Shown: positions 10,026 to 19,499, counted from the first letter of the stretch. The stretch is DNA of 64,000 nucleotides from Fulvivirga lutea (GCF_017068455.1 NZ_CP070608.1:2213488-2277487); one strand, 5' to 3'. Made by a program: numbers and translations. The notes: generated by a model from the sequence alone, not told the origin.

Positions 10026-11069
10026 ATGGTTAAAAGCGTAGCTGTTTTCTTAGTATGTATGCTGTCCTTATCGTTAAAGGTAACTGGACAAGACCCCCAA
10101 TTTTCGCAATTTTACTCTGCACCCCTTTACTTAAACCCTGCATTTGCAGGTGCTACCCAGCAATCACGTGTTGGAATAAATTACCGTAATCAATGGCCTT
10201 CAATCGAGGCAAATTTCGTAACATTTTCGGCCTACTATGATACCTATTTGGAGGATATGAACAGTGGCGTAGGGTTTTTAATTATGCGAGATACAGAGGG
10301 GCAGGCAGGATTAAAATCTACAATGGTAGGAATTCAATATGCATATCAACTTTATTTAACGGAGTGGCTAACCTTCAGGCCTGGAGTGCAAGTAGGGTTT
10401 TACAATAGAAACGTAAACTTCGCTGATCTCACTTTTGGTGATCAGTTTAACCCTGATACTGGAGAGATTGAAAACCCATCAGCAGAAACCTTTGGTAACC
10501 TTTCTAAGAATTTCTTCGATTTATCTTTTGGTGGAGTTCTTTATACAAAAAACGCATGGTTTGGTACAACCGTCAATCACATAAATACCCCGAATCAGGC
10601 TTTTGAAGATAGTGCTGATCCTAAAGAGTTACCAATAAAAACGTCATTTCATGGGGGCTATAAAATCTTATTTAAGCCCGGGGTGATGGGTACAGGGATG
10701 TTTGCCAGGCCGCAGGAAAGAAGTTTGACTCCAACATTTCAATACAAATCTCAGGGCGAGTTTGATCAATTAGACCTAGGCCTTTACCTCACCATAGAGC
10801 CATTGATTTTTGGAACATGGTATAGAGGCTTGCCTACTAAGTCGTTAGAAGGATTTAATAATAACGAATCGATAGTTTTTCTGGTAGGCTTTACGAAACA
10901 GGGTAAAGACGATGCACTGAACATCGGCTACAGTTACGATTATACAATTTCGCAGTTAGGAGCAGGCAGTGGAGGAGCACATGAAGTATCCATATCTTAT
11001 TCATGGTCTAACCGGGATCCGCGTAAGCCACCTAAGCATGTAATGCAAATTCCTTGTCCGGATTTTTAA
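10026..11069 (+). CDS. PorP/SprF family type IX secretion membrane protein
   Basis: A 347-residue outer-membrane beta-barrel-like protein with a signal peptide (MVKSVAVFLVCMLSLSLKVTGQ). The mature N-terminus, DPQFSQFYSAPLYLNPAFAG followed by INYRNQWP, is the hallmark of the PorP/SprF family (TIGR03519). Members pair with individual type B T9SS cargo: Flavobacterium SprF is needed for SprB to reach the surface. Alternating hydrophobic strands run to the C-terminus (VSISYSWSNRDPRKPPKH). The gene stands divergent from the giant CHU_C-type cargo, which fits a dedicated cargo and outer-membrane partner. It is followed 12 bases later by the SUI1-like gene, so the two may be co-transcribed. Confidence 0.93.
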   Translation: MVKSVAVFLVCMLSLSLKVTGQDPQFSQFYSAPLYLNPAFAGATQQSRVGINYRNQWPSIEANFVTFSAYYDTYLEDMNSGVGFLIMRDTEGQAGLKSTMVGIQYAYQLYLTEWLTFRPGVQVGFYNRNVNFADLTFGDQFNPDTGEIENPSAETFGNLSKNFFDLSFGGVLYTKNAWFGTTVNHINTPNQAFEDSADPKELPIKTSFHGGYKILFKPGVMGTGMFARPQERSLTPTFQYKSQGEFDQLDLGLYLTIEPLIFGTWYRGLPTKSLEGFNNNESIVFLVGFTKQGKDDALNIGYSYDYTISQLGAGSGGAHEVSISYSWSNRDPRKPPKHVMQIPCPDF

Positions 11070-11081
11070 TAAAGCAGAAGT

Positions 11082-11432
11082 ATGGGAAGAAAAAACGATT
11101 GGAAACGAAGAGATGGAGTAGTTTATTCAACCAGCGATAACTACGATTATAACTACGAAGGTGATGAACAACAAGAAACACTATCTCCCAACGAACAAAA
11201 CCTTAAAGTACTTTTAGATAAAAAAGCGCGAGGAGGTAAACAGGTAACGTTAATTGAAGGGTTTGTTGGCTCTGAAGATGACCTGAAAGATCTTGGTAAA
11301 TTATTAAAATCGAAGTGTGGCGTTGGGGGTTCCGCCAAGAATGGTGAAATACTTATTCAAGGAGACCACAGACAAAAAGTAGTGGAGATTCTACAAAAAG
11401 AAGGGTACAGAGCGAAAAAATCAGGCGGTTGA
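11082..11432 (+). CDS. SUI1/YciH-family translation factor-like protein
   Basis: A 116-residue protein with a disordered, charged N-terminal third and a SUI1/eIF1-type domain at about residues 40-113: KARGGKQVTLIEGFVG, LGKLLKSKCGVGGSAKNG and ILIQGDHRQKVVEILQKEGY. These match bacterial YciH, a homologue of eukaryotic eIF1 implicated in start-site fidelity, whose physiological role in bacteria remains loosely defined. It follows the PorP/SprF gene by 12 bases. The start at 11082 (ATGGGAAGAAAA) is clear. The following TTG-opened frame overlaps its end but is probably not translated there. Confidence 0.92.
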   Translation: MGRKNDWKRRDGVVYSTSDNYDYNYEGDEQQETLSPNEQNLKVLLDKKARGGKQVTLIEGFVGSEDDLKDLGKLLKSKCGVGGSAKNGEILIQGDHRQKVVEILQKEGYRAKKSGG

Positions 11433-11533
11433 GTTGTCAGGTTCAGTCGTTTAATATCTCATTTCAGTCAGCCAAAAGTCAGGTGCATCTAATATATATG
11501 TCCGCTAAGCTCTCTTTTTCAGTTATTAGCAGT

Positions 11534-12802
11534 ATGGAAATGATTGACAGCATAATTGAATTTGTAGAAAGAAAGAGGAAAAACATTCTTCTATTCATAG
11601 GTTTGGTAGTTGCACTTCTTATAGCTACCACCAATTTGATCGCTCAAAATACTGAAGGCTACATGTATGGTAAGGTCTATACGAGAGATAATCAGTATGA
11701 AGGGCAAATTAGATGGGGAGATGAAGAGGCCTACTGGCATGATCATTTCAACGCAGCTAAAATAGAAAACCCTTACGGCAGGGATCTAGATCGATACAGA
11801 GAGAAAAATAAAGACTCGTGGAGAGACATCGACTGGAGAATATCTTCTATTTGGGAAGACAAAGCTCAAACAGTACATCAAATAAGCTTACAGTTCGGTG
11901 ATATTCAGGAGATTAGAAACTATGGTGGAGATCGTGTAACTGTTAAGCTCAAAAATGGTGAGGAGTATAAGGTGAGTGGCCGTGGTTATAATGATGTGGG
12001 TACAGAAATACAAGTTATTGATGCTGAGTTAGGTAAAATAGGCATTAATTGGGACAGGATGGAAAAAGTGGAATTTCTGCCAACCCCTAAAAACTTAAAA
12101 GATGGATTTGGAAAGCCATTATATGGCAAAGTAGAAACGTATAGAAAAGGTACTTTTGAAGGTTTCATAGAATGGGATCATGACGAGCGTTTTTCATCGG
12201 AAAAGTTAGATGGGGATACACGGGATGGAGATGTTTCCATCGCTTTTGGCAACATTAAATCTATAGAAAGAAGAGGCAGTGGTAGTGTTGTAAATATTAA
12301 ATCAGGACGTGAGTTATACATGACTGGTTCGAATGATGTGAATGACGGAAACCGAGGTATTCTTATTGCAGTTGATGGAATTGGTAAAATCGATGTTTCC
12401 TGGAGGGATTTTGTAAGGGTTGATTTTGAAGAAGCTAAAAGTACAGGACAACCTTACTCAAATTATACTACACCTAGAGGATTAAAAGGTAAAGTATTGA
12501 AATACAGGGGTGGTGAGGTCTCCGGTAAAATAGTGTTCGACTTGGATGAAACGTTAGAAGTTGAATTGTTAGAAGGAAAGGATGATGAAATTGAATATAA
12601 AATACCATTCAGAAACATCAAGAGTATCACTCCCAAAAACTATAATTTCTCAACAGTGGTATTAAGAAATGGCAAAGAACTTCTATTAGGAGATCAGCGC
12701 GATGTTTCAGCTGATAATTCCGGCTTGCTTATATATACTGATGGGAGCAGCACGCCTGAGTACGTAGAATGGAAGAATGTTACTGAAATTGTCTTTGAAT
12801 AG
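11534..12802 (+). CDS. exported protein with three tandem beta-rich repeats (paralogue A)
   Basis: About 422 residues. The frame is open from a TTG at 11429, but ATG 11534 (MEMIDSIIEFVERKRKNILL) is the most credible start; ATG 11498 is possible. A signal or anchor segment (ILLFIGLVVALLIATTNLIAQ) precedes the mature part. The body holds three related units beginning YGKVYTRDNQYEGQIRWG, YGKVETYRKGTFEGFIEWD and KGKVLKYRGGEVSGKIVFD. Each continues with an F(G/R)xI(K/Q)xI strand, a VxLKxGxE hairpin, and a closing W..(V/F)..V.F strand. I do not recognise the family. The same architecture recurs in the gene at 15562-16836. It lies 13 bases upstream of the LytS kinase gene, suggesting co-transcription. 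Confidence 0.8.
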   Translation: MEMIDSIIEFVERKRKNILLFIGLVVALLIATTNLIAQNTEGYMYGKVYTRDNQYEGQIRWGDEEAYWHDHFNAAKIENPYGRDLDRYREKNKDSWRDIDWRISSIWEDKAQTVHQISLQFGDIQEIRNYGGDRVTVKLKNGEEYKVSGRGYNDVGTEIQVIDAELGKIGINWDRMEKVEFLPTPKNLKDGFGKPLYGKVETYRKGTFEGFIEWDHDERFSSEKLDGDTRDGDVSIAFGNIKSIERRGSGSVVNIKSGRELYMTGSNDVNDGNRGILIAVDGIGKIDVSWRDFVRVDFEEAKSTGQPYSNYTTPRGLKGKVLKYRGGEVSGKIVFDLDETLEVELLEGKDDEIEYKIPFRNIKSITPKNYNFSTVVLRNGKELLLGDQRDVSADNSGLLIYTDGSSTPEYVEWKNVTEIVFE

Positions 12803-12815
12803 CCTATTTTAGTAA

Positions 12816-13844
12816 TTGAGGAAACACAGTCCATTGAAAAAATTTTACTATATCTTAATAATCGTTACCTGCTTAGTAGCAATAATAGGCGGGTATCTTT
12901 ATTACACGGATGCTCCGCTAGATGTGTATTATACGATAGGCTGGATGTTAGCCGTTCTGGCACTTTTAATTGGAGGTAATGGGCTTATTTCTTACCTATT
13001 CGACAAGAAGCTGCCCTGGCTGAGGTTTGGAGCGAGAAGATTGATAGCTCATCTTTTTTTAGGTGTAATCTATTCATTGATTATTATTAATGTTGCTTAT
13101 CTGGCTTTTAAACTGTTGTTAACCAATGAGCCACCTACTGATGTTCAGCTGGCAGTAACCAACGCATATGGAATTGTAATTTTCATACCGCTATTCTCTA
13201 TTTACTTCAGTTTCCATTTTTTAAAATCGTGGCAAAAGTCAGAATTACAAACTGAACAGTTCAAAAAAGAAACACTCAAGTTTCAACTGGATAATCTGAA
13301 GAGTCATTTAGACCCACATTTTTTATTCAATAATCTCAATATCCTTTCATCACTTATCGATTATAGCCCAAAAGAGTCGAAGGTATTTTTGGATAAATTC
13401 GTAGATGTCTACCGGTCTATCCTTAAAACTAAAGATGAAGACCTCATTGAATTACGAGATGAGATGGAAGTAATTGATTCATACATCTATTTGCTAAAAA
13501 CAAGATTTGAAGAAAATGTACAGTTTGAGTTGAACGTACAGAAAACAGCATTATCCAAAATGCTCCCTCCGTTAACTATTCAAATGCTTCTGGAAAATGC
13601 GATAAAGCATAACGTCATTAGCGAAAAGCGACCGCTCAGGATATCTATTAAATCAGAAGATGATTATCTCATTGTAAATAATACACTTCACCTGAAGCCT
13701 AAAGAGCTGGTGGATGAAAATGGTAGTGGAATTGAAAATATTAAAAAGAGATATAGCCATTTCACCAATTCAGAAGTTATTGCTGACAAAACGGAAACTG
13801 AATTTACGGTGAAGGTACCTTTGCTGGAATTAGAAACTATATAG
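12816..13844 (+). CDS. LytS-type sensor histidine kinase
   Basis: A 342-residue membrane kinase. Four transmembrane segments occupy about residues 9-30, 36-61, 76-102 and 112-136, with no large extracellular sensor. A coiled linker leads to the His_kinase domain: the phosphoacceptor is His168 in HLDPHFLFNNLN. The N-box is LLENAIKHN with Asn261 and the G-box is NGSGIENIKKRY near 302. All key residues are present, so it should be active. No ATG is available: the frame opens with TTG 12816, and an alternative TTG at 12834 has GAGGAA 10 bases upstream. The LytTR regulator follows after 4 bases. Together they form one two-component system within a unit headed by paralogue A. Confidence 0.93.
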   Translation: MRKHSPLKKFYYILIIVTCLVAIIGGYLYYTDAPLDVYYTIGWMLAVLALLIGGNGLISYLFDKKLPWLRFGARRLIAHLFLGVIYSLIIINVAYLAFKLLLTNEPPTDVQLAVTNAYGIVIFIPLFSIYFSFHFLKSWQKSELQTEQFKKETLKFQLDNLKSHLDPHFLFNNLNILSSLIDYSPKESKVFLDKFVDVYRSILKTKDEDLIELRDEMEVIDSYIYLLKTRFEENVQFELNVQKTALSKMLPPLTIQMLLENAIKHNVISEKRPLRISIKSEDDYLIVNNTLHLKPKELVDENGSGIENIKKRYSHFTNSEVIADKTETEFTVKVPLLELETI

Positions 13845-13848
13845 AATC

Positions 13849-14598
13849 ATGAGAGTAGTAATCATCGAAGACGAATCATTAGCAGGTAAGAAAATTGAAA
13901 GCTTACTTTCAGAAATTGATTCTACCATTGAGGTACTTACTACCCTGAAATCTGTTGAAGGTGCTTTGGAATGGTTTAATGAGAACCCTAATCCTGATTT
14001 GGTGATTAGCGATATCCGATTACTTGATGGTATCAGCTTCGAAATCTTTGATCAGATCGATTATTCTAATCCAGTGATTTTTACAACGGCCTATGATCAA
14101 TATGCAATTAAGGCATTTGATGTAAACAGTGTGGATTATTTGTTGAAGCCGGTGCAAAAAGAAAAGTTGGAAAAGGCGCTAGGCAAGATCAAAAATAATC
14201 AACCAGCCAATGTCCCGTTTGATGAGTTGATCGCTGCCATCCAAAACCAACAGAAGGAGTATAAATCGAGGTTTATGATTAAAACAGGACAAAAAATATT
14301 AGCTGTACCTGTTGATAAGATTGCTTATTTTTTCAGTCAGAATAAACTCACCTATATTGTTGCGCAGGATGGCAAAAAATATCCGTATGATCAAACATTG
14401 GAAGAAGTAGATCAACAGGTTGATCCCAAATTATTTTTTAGAGCCAATAGAAAATACATTACCAGATTCTCAGCCATCAGCGAGATACACCCTTATTTTA
14501 AAGGAAGGATCAAGATAAATCTAACACCGGAAGCTGATGATGAAATTGTAATAAGCTCCGAACGTACACCAGAGTTTAAGAAGTGGTTGGATCAGTGA
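13849..14598 (+). CDS. LytTR-family response regulator
   Basis: A 249-residue regulator. The receiver domain has acidic residues at 7-8 (IIEDE), phosphoacceptor Asp55 in LVISDIRLLDG, FTTAYDQYA near 78 and Lys100 in YLLKPV. A LytTR DNA-binding domain covers about residues 140-249 (FMIKTGQKILAVPVDKIAYF, then FFRANRKYITR, then a C-terminal VISSERTPEFKKWL). It is the partner of the LytS kinase 4 bases upstream. The LytTR domain binds direct repeats in promoters; likely targets include the flanking paralogue genes, but that is inference. It ends 8 bases before the convergent TonB-domain gene. Confidence 0.95.
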   Translation: MRVVIIEDESLAGKKIESLLSEIDSTIEVLTTLKSVEGALEWFNENPNPDLVISDIRLLDGISFEIFDQIDYSNPVIFTTAYDQYAIKAFDVNSVDYLLKPVQKEKLEKALGKIKNNQPANVPFDELIAAIQNQQKEYKSRFMIKTGQKILAVPVDKIAYFFSQNKLTYIVAQDGKKYPYDQTLEEVDQQVDPKLFFRANRKYITRFSAISEIHPYFKGRIKINLTPEADDEIVISSERTPEFKKWLDQ

Positions 14599-14606
14599 TT
14601 TTTCTT

Positions 14607-15344
14607 CTAAATTACTGAATATTTTAAAGGAATAAGGACTTTAATGGGTACTGCAACACCCCTTTGGAAAGCAGGGTACCATCTAGGCATAATTGACAGG
14701 AGGCGCTCAACTTCATTTTTGATCTCATTCTTATCCCCATCCCCATTAACTATTATTTGATCTTGTTTTACAAGACCATTTTCATCAATTTTAATCACTA
14801 TGTAAATCACACCAGCTGCGGATTGAGTAATAATTGATTTAGGATATCTAAAATTGATACCAAAGAATGCTTTTAGGTTTTCCAAACCCTCTGGAAACTC
14901 TGCGAAATCCTCAATTATATTAATTTCTTTACTAGTGTAGCTATCAATTTTGTCGTTGAGATTTTTGTTGAAGGTATCTTCCTTTTGGGTTTTGAATTCA
15001 CTAGGGCCAGAATAACTAGATAATCCTATGTCTATTACTTCCATCTGGTACGTGGCTTTATTTAATTCAATATTTTGTACTTTCTTTTTTGAATTAAGTA
15101 CAATATTTAACTTTTGGTAGGTAAGATGAGAAAGAACTAATTGTGCTTTATTCTCTTTTAAATCCAAGTGGAATTCTCCATTAGAGTTTGTGATTGTTCC
15201 GTTTGTCGTTCCAGCTATAACGATATTCACGTTTTTAATTGCTTCACCTGTTTCTTTGTCTAAAACTCTCCCATGAATTTTATTTTGTGTGAAAGCACTT
15301 GTTGAAAGTGTAAAGGCAAAAAATATAAATAGAATTATCCTCAT
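14607..15344 (-). CDS. exported CarboxypepD_reg plus TonB C-terminal domain protein
   Basis: A 245-residue protein with a signal peptide (MRIILFIFFAFTLSTSAFTQ). Residues 21-95 form a CarboxypepD_reg-like domain (KIHGRVLDKETGEAIKNVNI, NSNGEFHLDL), as found at the N-terminus of SusC-type receptors. The C-terminal 90 residues resemble a TonB C-terminal domain (INFRYPKSI, GVIYIVIKIDENGLV, RWYPAFQRGVAVPIKVLIPL). There is no TonB transmembrane anchor or proline-rich spacer, so it is not a classical TonB but one of the exported two-domain proteins common in Bacteroidota. It is convergent to the LytTR regulator and divergent from paralogue B. Confidence 0.88.
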   Translation of the reverse strand: MRIILFIFFAFTLSTSAFTQNKIHGRVLDKETGEAIKNVNIVIAGTTNGTITNSNGEFHLDLKENKAQLVLSHLTYQKLNIVLNSKKKVQNIELNKATYQMEVIDIGLSSYSGPSEFKTQKEDTFNKNLNDKIDSYTSKEINIIEDFAEFPEGLENLKAFFGINFRYPKSIITQSAAGVIYIVIKIDENGLVKQDQIIVNGDGDKNEIKNEVERLLSIMPRWYPAFQRGVAVPIKVLIPLKYSVI

Positions 15345-15561
15345 TATTAATGATTTATAATTTGGCTAAAATAAATGACTTAATGGAATGATTAACCAAG
15401 ATGAGTTAATTATTCAGTTCTCCTTATTCCCGATTCAGTAGTATCATAGTCCGACTCATCAGGTTTCTATATTAATGTGTGGTTAAGCTTCTCATATTTG
15501 AGTCATCAATGGCACTTTCAATGTCATAAACTCAAAACAACAAAAGGTCAAAAAACAACAA

Positions 15562-16836
15562 ATGATTATGAAAACGACTAACAACATTCTCGCTCTGGTT
15601 CTTGTGTTTTTAGCTTCTGTAGCTACGGCACAAGACCAGGGGTTTATTTATGGAAAGGTTACTACCATAGATGGTAAAACTTTTGAAGGCCCAATCAGAT
15701 GGGGAAAAGAAGAAGCATACTGGACGGACATGTTCAATGCAGCCAAAGAAGAAAACAACAATCTAAAATATCTATCCAGAGATGAGATGGATCAATTGGA
15801 GGAGCGCTACTATCGTTCTCACACAAGTTGGGGCGAAAGATGGGGCGACCGTTGGGAACATAAATTTGGAAACTGGTTCAACGTAAATTGGGATGACAAC
15901 AATAATAAGCATCAGCATCAGTTTGTTTGCCAGTTTGGCGATTTAAAATCGGTGAGACCCACTGGTAGAGAAAGAGCTGAAGTGGTACTTCAAAACGGTC
16001 AAAAATTTGAAGTAGATGGTCAAGGTTATAATGATGTAGCTACTGATGTTAAAATCAGAGATAAAGAAATAGGTGAAATTAAACTAGACTGGTCAAGAAT
16101 CGATATAGTGGAGTTTATGAGTACACCATCAAAACTTAACGACAAATTTGGTGAACCACTATACGGCACGGTAGAAACTTATGGAGGAACATTTACAGGT
16201 TTCGTGCAGTGGGATCATGACGAAAGAGTGAGCACTGACAAGCTGGACGGAGACACTGAAGATGGAGATGTTTCAATTGAGTTCGGCAATTTAAAGTCGA
16301 TTGAAAGAGAAGGATTTAGAAGCGTTGTAGTGCTTAAGTCAGGTCGTGAAATGGAGTTAAGGGGCAGCAACGATGTAAATTCTGATAATAGAGGTATTGT
16401 TGTAACCAGCGAAAAACTAGGTAGGGTGGATATTCCTTGGAGAGAATTCAAGAAAGTAACTTTTATTTCAGTGAATGAAAAACCTAAGTCTTACGATAGC
16501 TTCAAAGATCAGAATGAGATTACAGGTACTGTCAAAACTACAGATGGTCAAACCTTAAAAGGAAAATTAATATTTGATCTTGATGAGGAGTACAACTATG
16601 AAGTAGTTCAGGGCATGAATGATGATATAGAGTATGTAATACCATTTAGAAGCATTAGTAAAATTGCTCCTAAAAATTATGATAACAGTAGTATCACACT
16701 AAAAAATGGTGAGACTTTTAATCTTGGTGAATCACAAGATGTAACGGATAAGAATACAGGAATCTTAGTGTTCCAAGATAAGAACAACCCCACTTACATT
16801 GTTTGGGAAAAAGTGGAGGAAGTTTCATTCAACTAG
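15562..16836 (+). CDS. exported protein with three tandem beta-rich repeats (paralogue B)
   Basis: A 424-residue paralogue of the gene at 11534-12802. A signal peptide (MIMKTTNNILALVLVFLASV, then ATAQ) precedes the mature N-terminus GFIYGKVTTIDGKTFEGPIR. The same three-repeat plan follows, with repeat starts at YGKV, YGTVETYGGTFTGFVQWD and TGTVKTTDGQTLKGKLIFD. Several stretches are nearly identical to paralogue A (QWDHDERVSTDKLDGDTEDG; DDIEYVIPFRSISKIAPKNY). Insertions are mainly in the first repeat, which carries a Trp/His-rich stretch (TSWGERWGDRWEHKFGNWFN). It ends at a strong hairpin terminator, so it is a separate unit, with its own promoter region at 15345-15561. Function is unknown; the beta-rich repeats suggest a surface or periplasmic structural protein. 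Confidence 0.85.
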   Translation: MIMKTTNNILALVLVFLASVATAQDQGFIYGKVTTIDGKTFEGPIRWGKEEAYWTDMFNAAKEENNNLKYLSRDEMDQLEERYYRSHTSWGERWGDRWEHKFGNWFNVNWDDNNNKHQHQFVCQFGDLKSVRPTGRERAEVVLQNGQKFEVDGQGYNDVATDVKIRDKEIGEIKLDWSRIDIVEFMSTPSKLNDKFGEPLYGTVETYGGTFTGFVQWDHDERVSTDKLDGDTEDGDVSIEFGNLKSIEREGFRSVVVLKSGREMELRGSNDVNSDNRGIVVTSEKLGRVDIPWREFKKVTFISVNEKPKSYDSFKDQNEITGTVKTTDGQTLKGKLIFDLDEEYNYEVVQGMNDDIEYVIPFRSISKIAPKNYDNSSITLKNGETFNLGESQDVTDKNTGILVFQDKNNPTYIVWEKVEEVSFN

Positions 16837-16857
16837 TAAACTAAGCAGTAAAAACTT

Positions 16858-16891
16858 AAAAGGTATCCGCCAGCTGGCGGATACCTTTTTT
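16858..16891. terminator. strong palindromic terminator after paralogue B
   Basis: A perfect 32-base palindrome, 16858-16889 (aaaggtatccgccag and its reverse complement, centred on cagctg), runs into a T-run ending at 16891. It lies 22 bases after the stop at 16836. With A-rich sequence before it and T-rich after, it has the form of an intrinsic terminator. The inner tccgccagctggcgga core also looks like a dispersed palindrome. Confidence 0.8.
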
Positions 16892-16972
16892 GATTTAAAA
16901 AAATAAAGCCTTTTGTAATAAATGATAGAAAAGTTGAGTTAACTTGGATGGCATTAAATTATACACTAGCTA

Positions 16973-17896
16973 ATGGCCACTACTTTTCTTATTTATATTG
17001 TCATTGCGGCCGTTGGATTATGGCTTTTCTTCTATATTTTCCCTATCAATCTGTGGATAACAGCCCTTTTCTCCGGAGTAAGCGTAAATCTCTTTGATCT
17101 GGTATTTATGAGGTTCAGAAAAGTGCCTCCAGGGTTGATTGTTAACTCTATGATTACAGCTACAAAAGCTGGTTTAACCGGGGTCACTACTAATTTATTG
17201 GAAACCCATTTTCTTGCTCATGGTAATTTAACTGCAGTAATAAAAGCTCTCATAGTGGCGGATAAAGCCCAATTGAATCTTTCCTTTAAACAAGCTACTG
17301 CTATTGATTTGGCAGGTAGAGATGTGCTTAATGCAGTGCAGGTTTCTGTAACGCCATATGTGGTTATTGTGCCTTCAATTACAGGTGTATCAATTGATGG
17401 AATTCAATTAATTGCTGAAGCAAGAGTAACTGTGAGAACGAATTTACAGAGGTTAGTAGGAGGTGCAGGCGAAGAAACGATTAAAGCCAGAGTAGGGCAA
17501 GGTATTATTTCTTGTATAGGTACTACCAAAAGCTATTTAGAAGTATTGGAAAATCCTGAAAGTATTTCAAAAGCAGTTTTAGCGAATGGTTTGGATGCTG
17601 GTACAGCTTATGAAATATTGTCAATTGATATAGCTGATATTAATATTGGTCATAACATTGGTGCGGGCTTACAAATAGATCAGGCAATAGCCGACTTGAA
17701 AATTGCCAAGGCTAAAGCAGAAGAAAAAAGAGCAATGGCTGTGGCACTTGAGCAAGAGTGGATTGCCAAAGTACAGGAAGCAAAAGCACTCGTAATTGAA
17801 GCAGAGGCGTTGGTGCCTCAAGCAATGTCTCAAGCATTTAGAAATGGGACTCTATTTGCTCCACCAAAGCCTCTTACTCCGAGTAAGAAGAAGTAA
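16973..17896 (+). CDS. floA: flotillin-like protein FloA
   Basis: FloA is an SPFH-family scaffold that forms functional membrane microdomains. The 307-residue length and features match: an N-terminal membrane hairpin (residues 4-45), [20 protein letters not shown] near residue 45, and the conserved core with [20 protein letters not shown] and [21 protein letters not shown] coiled-coil region rich in Ala and Glu ([20 protein letters not shown]) is followed by a C-terminal tail [13 protein letters not shown]. The 23-base convergent overlap with the adenine deaminase gene is at the lysine-rich tail. It appears to be monocistronic. Confidence 0.96.
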   Translation: MATTFLIYIVIAAVGLWLFFYIFPINLWITALFSGVSVNLFDLVFMRFRKVPPGLIVNSMITATKAGLTGVTTNLLETHFLAHGNLTAVIKALIVADKAQLNLSFKQATAIDLAGRDVLNAVQVSVTPYVVIVPSITGVSIDGIQLIAEARVTVRTNLQRLVGGAGEETIKARVGQGIISCIGTTKSYLEVLENPESISKAVLANGLDAGTAYEILSIDIADINIGHNIGAGLQIDQAIADLKIAKAKAEEKRAMAVALEQEWIAKVQEAKALVIEAEALVPQAMSQAFRNGTLFAPPKPLTPSKKK

Positions 17897-19499
17897 GGCT
17901 AAAGGTATTAGCGTCAAATAACCCTTTATCACTTAATTTAAGCTCAGGAATAACTAACAGAGCGCAGAATGACAATGTCATAAAAGGTGAGGTTAGACTC
18001 GTGCCTAGCCCTTTAGCAGCTTTGTCAATTTCCTCATAGTGTTTGGTTACTTCGTAACCATCTTTTGCGGACATAATGCCGGCCATGGGGAGTTCAAGAA
18101 TTTTGCTATTCTCTCCATCGGCTAAAGAAATTCCACCTTTAGCTTCAATTATCAAATTAACTGCTTTGCAAATGTCTGTGTCATTGGTTCCTACGGCTAC
18201 AATGTTATGACTGTCATGTGCGACACAGGAAGCTATGGCACCTTTTTTTAATCCGACATTTTTAATAAAACTTACTGCTGGTGGAGCGCCATTATATCTA
18301 TTTACCACCACAATTTTAAGTATGTCATTGGTGATGTCAGGTTGAAGATTTCGATTTATCGATTTCAATTCTGAAGTGGCGGCCTTTGTAATGAGTTGTC
18401 CGTCATCTACCACAATTACCTTTACACAATTTGATTCGTCTTTTAATTGAATTTGAACTTCTGAAATAGGCGAACAATGAAAATTATTTAGGTTTTCCTC
18501 CTTTATAGAAGAAAACTCGGACGTGCCATTTTTGGCAACTTCAACTCCATCAATGTATGTCGACAAAACATTGAAGTCTTTGAGATTATCAACTATACAA
18601 AAGTCAGCTTTGTTACCAGTTTGGAGCAGGCCAATATCCATTTTATAATGGTTAACTGGATTGTAGGATGCTGCCCTTAAGACATTAAACAAATCACAAC
18701 CCTTGGCAATAGCCCTAGCTGCTAGTTTATTAATGTGACCAACTACCAAATCGTTTGGGTGCTTGTCGTCAGAGCAAAGCATGACCATTTCAGGGTATTC
18801 ATCAATCAATTCCCATAAAGCTTCAAAATTTTTAGCCGCACTTCCTTCACGAATGATAATTTTCATCCCATGTTGGAGTTTGTCCAGAGCTTCTTCTTTT
18901 GTAAAACACTCATGATCGGTTGAAATACCTGCCGAGATATACTTTTTAGCATCTTCACCTCTAAGCCCTGGGGCATGCCCATCAATCAGTTTATTGTGCT
19001 TTTTAGCGATGGCTATTTTATCCATTACCGTAGAATCGGTATGTAGAACGCCTGGATAATTCATCATTTCTGCCAAATAGTTCACGTTTGGCCATGAGAA
19101 AATCTCCTCAATATCACTCGCAGTAATTTCAGCTCCGGCTGTTTCAAAGGTTGTTGCCGGAACACAAGAGGGTGCACCGAAGTAAAATTTAAATGGTGTT
19201 TTAGCTCCATTATCAATCATGAATCTAACACCATCCTTACCGAGGACATTGCCAATTTCATGTGGGTCGGAGATGGTGCCAACTGTTCCATGGCAAACGG
19301 CCAACCTAGCAAATTCTGAAGGGATGAGCATGGAACTTTCAACGTGTACATGAGCGTCTACAAAGCCTGGAATGATAAACTGAGAAAATTCTTCGTCAAC
19401 TTTTTGGATGTGAGTGATAAAACCATCTTCTACGGCCAACTCGCCATTGAAAATGGTTTTATTAATAATGTCTACAACCTTTCCTTTGATTATCTTCAT
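17874..19499 (-). CDS. ade: adenine deaminase
   Basis: Adenine deaminase converts adenine to hypoxanthine and ammonia in purine salvage. This 541-residue protein has the amidohydrolase fold of the Ade family: the metal-binding [12 protein letters not shown] near residue 46, [11 protein letters not shown] near 80, IDGHAPGL near 172, STDHECFT near 194, [12 protein letters not shown] near 240, and C-terminal [16 protein letters not shown] and GGISLADG segments. It lies 20 bases downstream of the LytTR regulator on the same strand and may be read from that operon. The related purine-salvage gene apt lies about 18 kb away. Confidence 0.95.
   Translation of the reverse strand: MKIIKGKVVDIINKTIFNGELAVEDGFITHIQKVDEEFSQFIIPGFVDAHVHVESSMLIPSEFARLAVCHGTVGTISDPHEIGNVLGKDGVRFMIDNGAKTPFKFYFGAPSCVPATTFETAGAEITASDIEEIFSWPNVNYLAEMMNYPGVLHTDSTVMDKIAIAKKHNKLIDGHAPGLRGEDAKKYISAGISTDHECFTKEEALDKLQHGMKIIIREGSAAKNFEALWELIDEYPEMVMLCSDDKHPNDLVVGHINKLAARAIAKGCDLFNVLRAASYNPVNHYKMDIGLLQTGNKADFCIVDNLKDFNVLSTYIDGVEVAKNGTSEFSSIKEENLNNFHCSPISEVQIQLKDESNCVKVIVVDDGQLITKAATSELKSINRNLQPDITNDILKIVVVNRYNGAPPAVSFIKNVGLKKGAIASCVAHDSHNIVAVGTNDTDICKAVNLIIEAKGGISLADGENSKILELPMAGIMSAKDGYEVTKHYEEIDKAAKGLGTSLTSPFMTLSFCALLVIPELKLSDKGLFDANTFSLTSSYSE

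Noticed and set aside
11429-11533. N-terminal extension of paralogue A from a TTG
   Set aside because: The stretch overlaps the end of the SUI1 gene, has no resemblance to paralogue B and would put a long tail before the signal segment.
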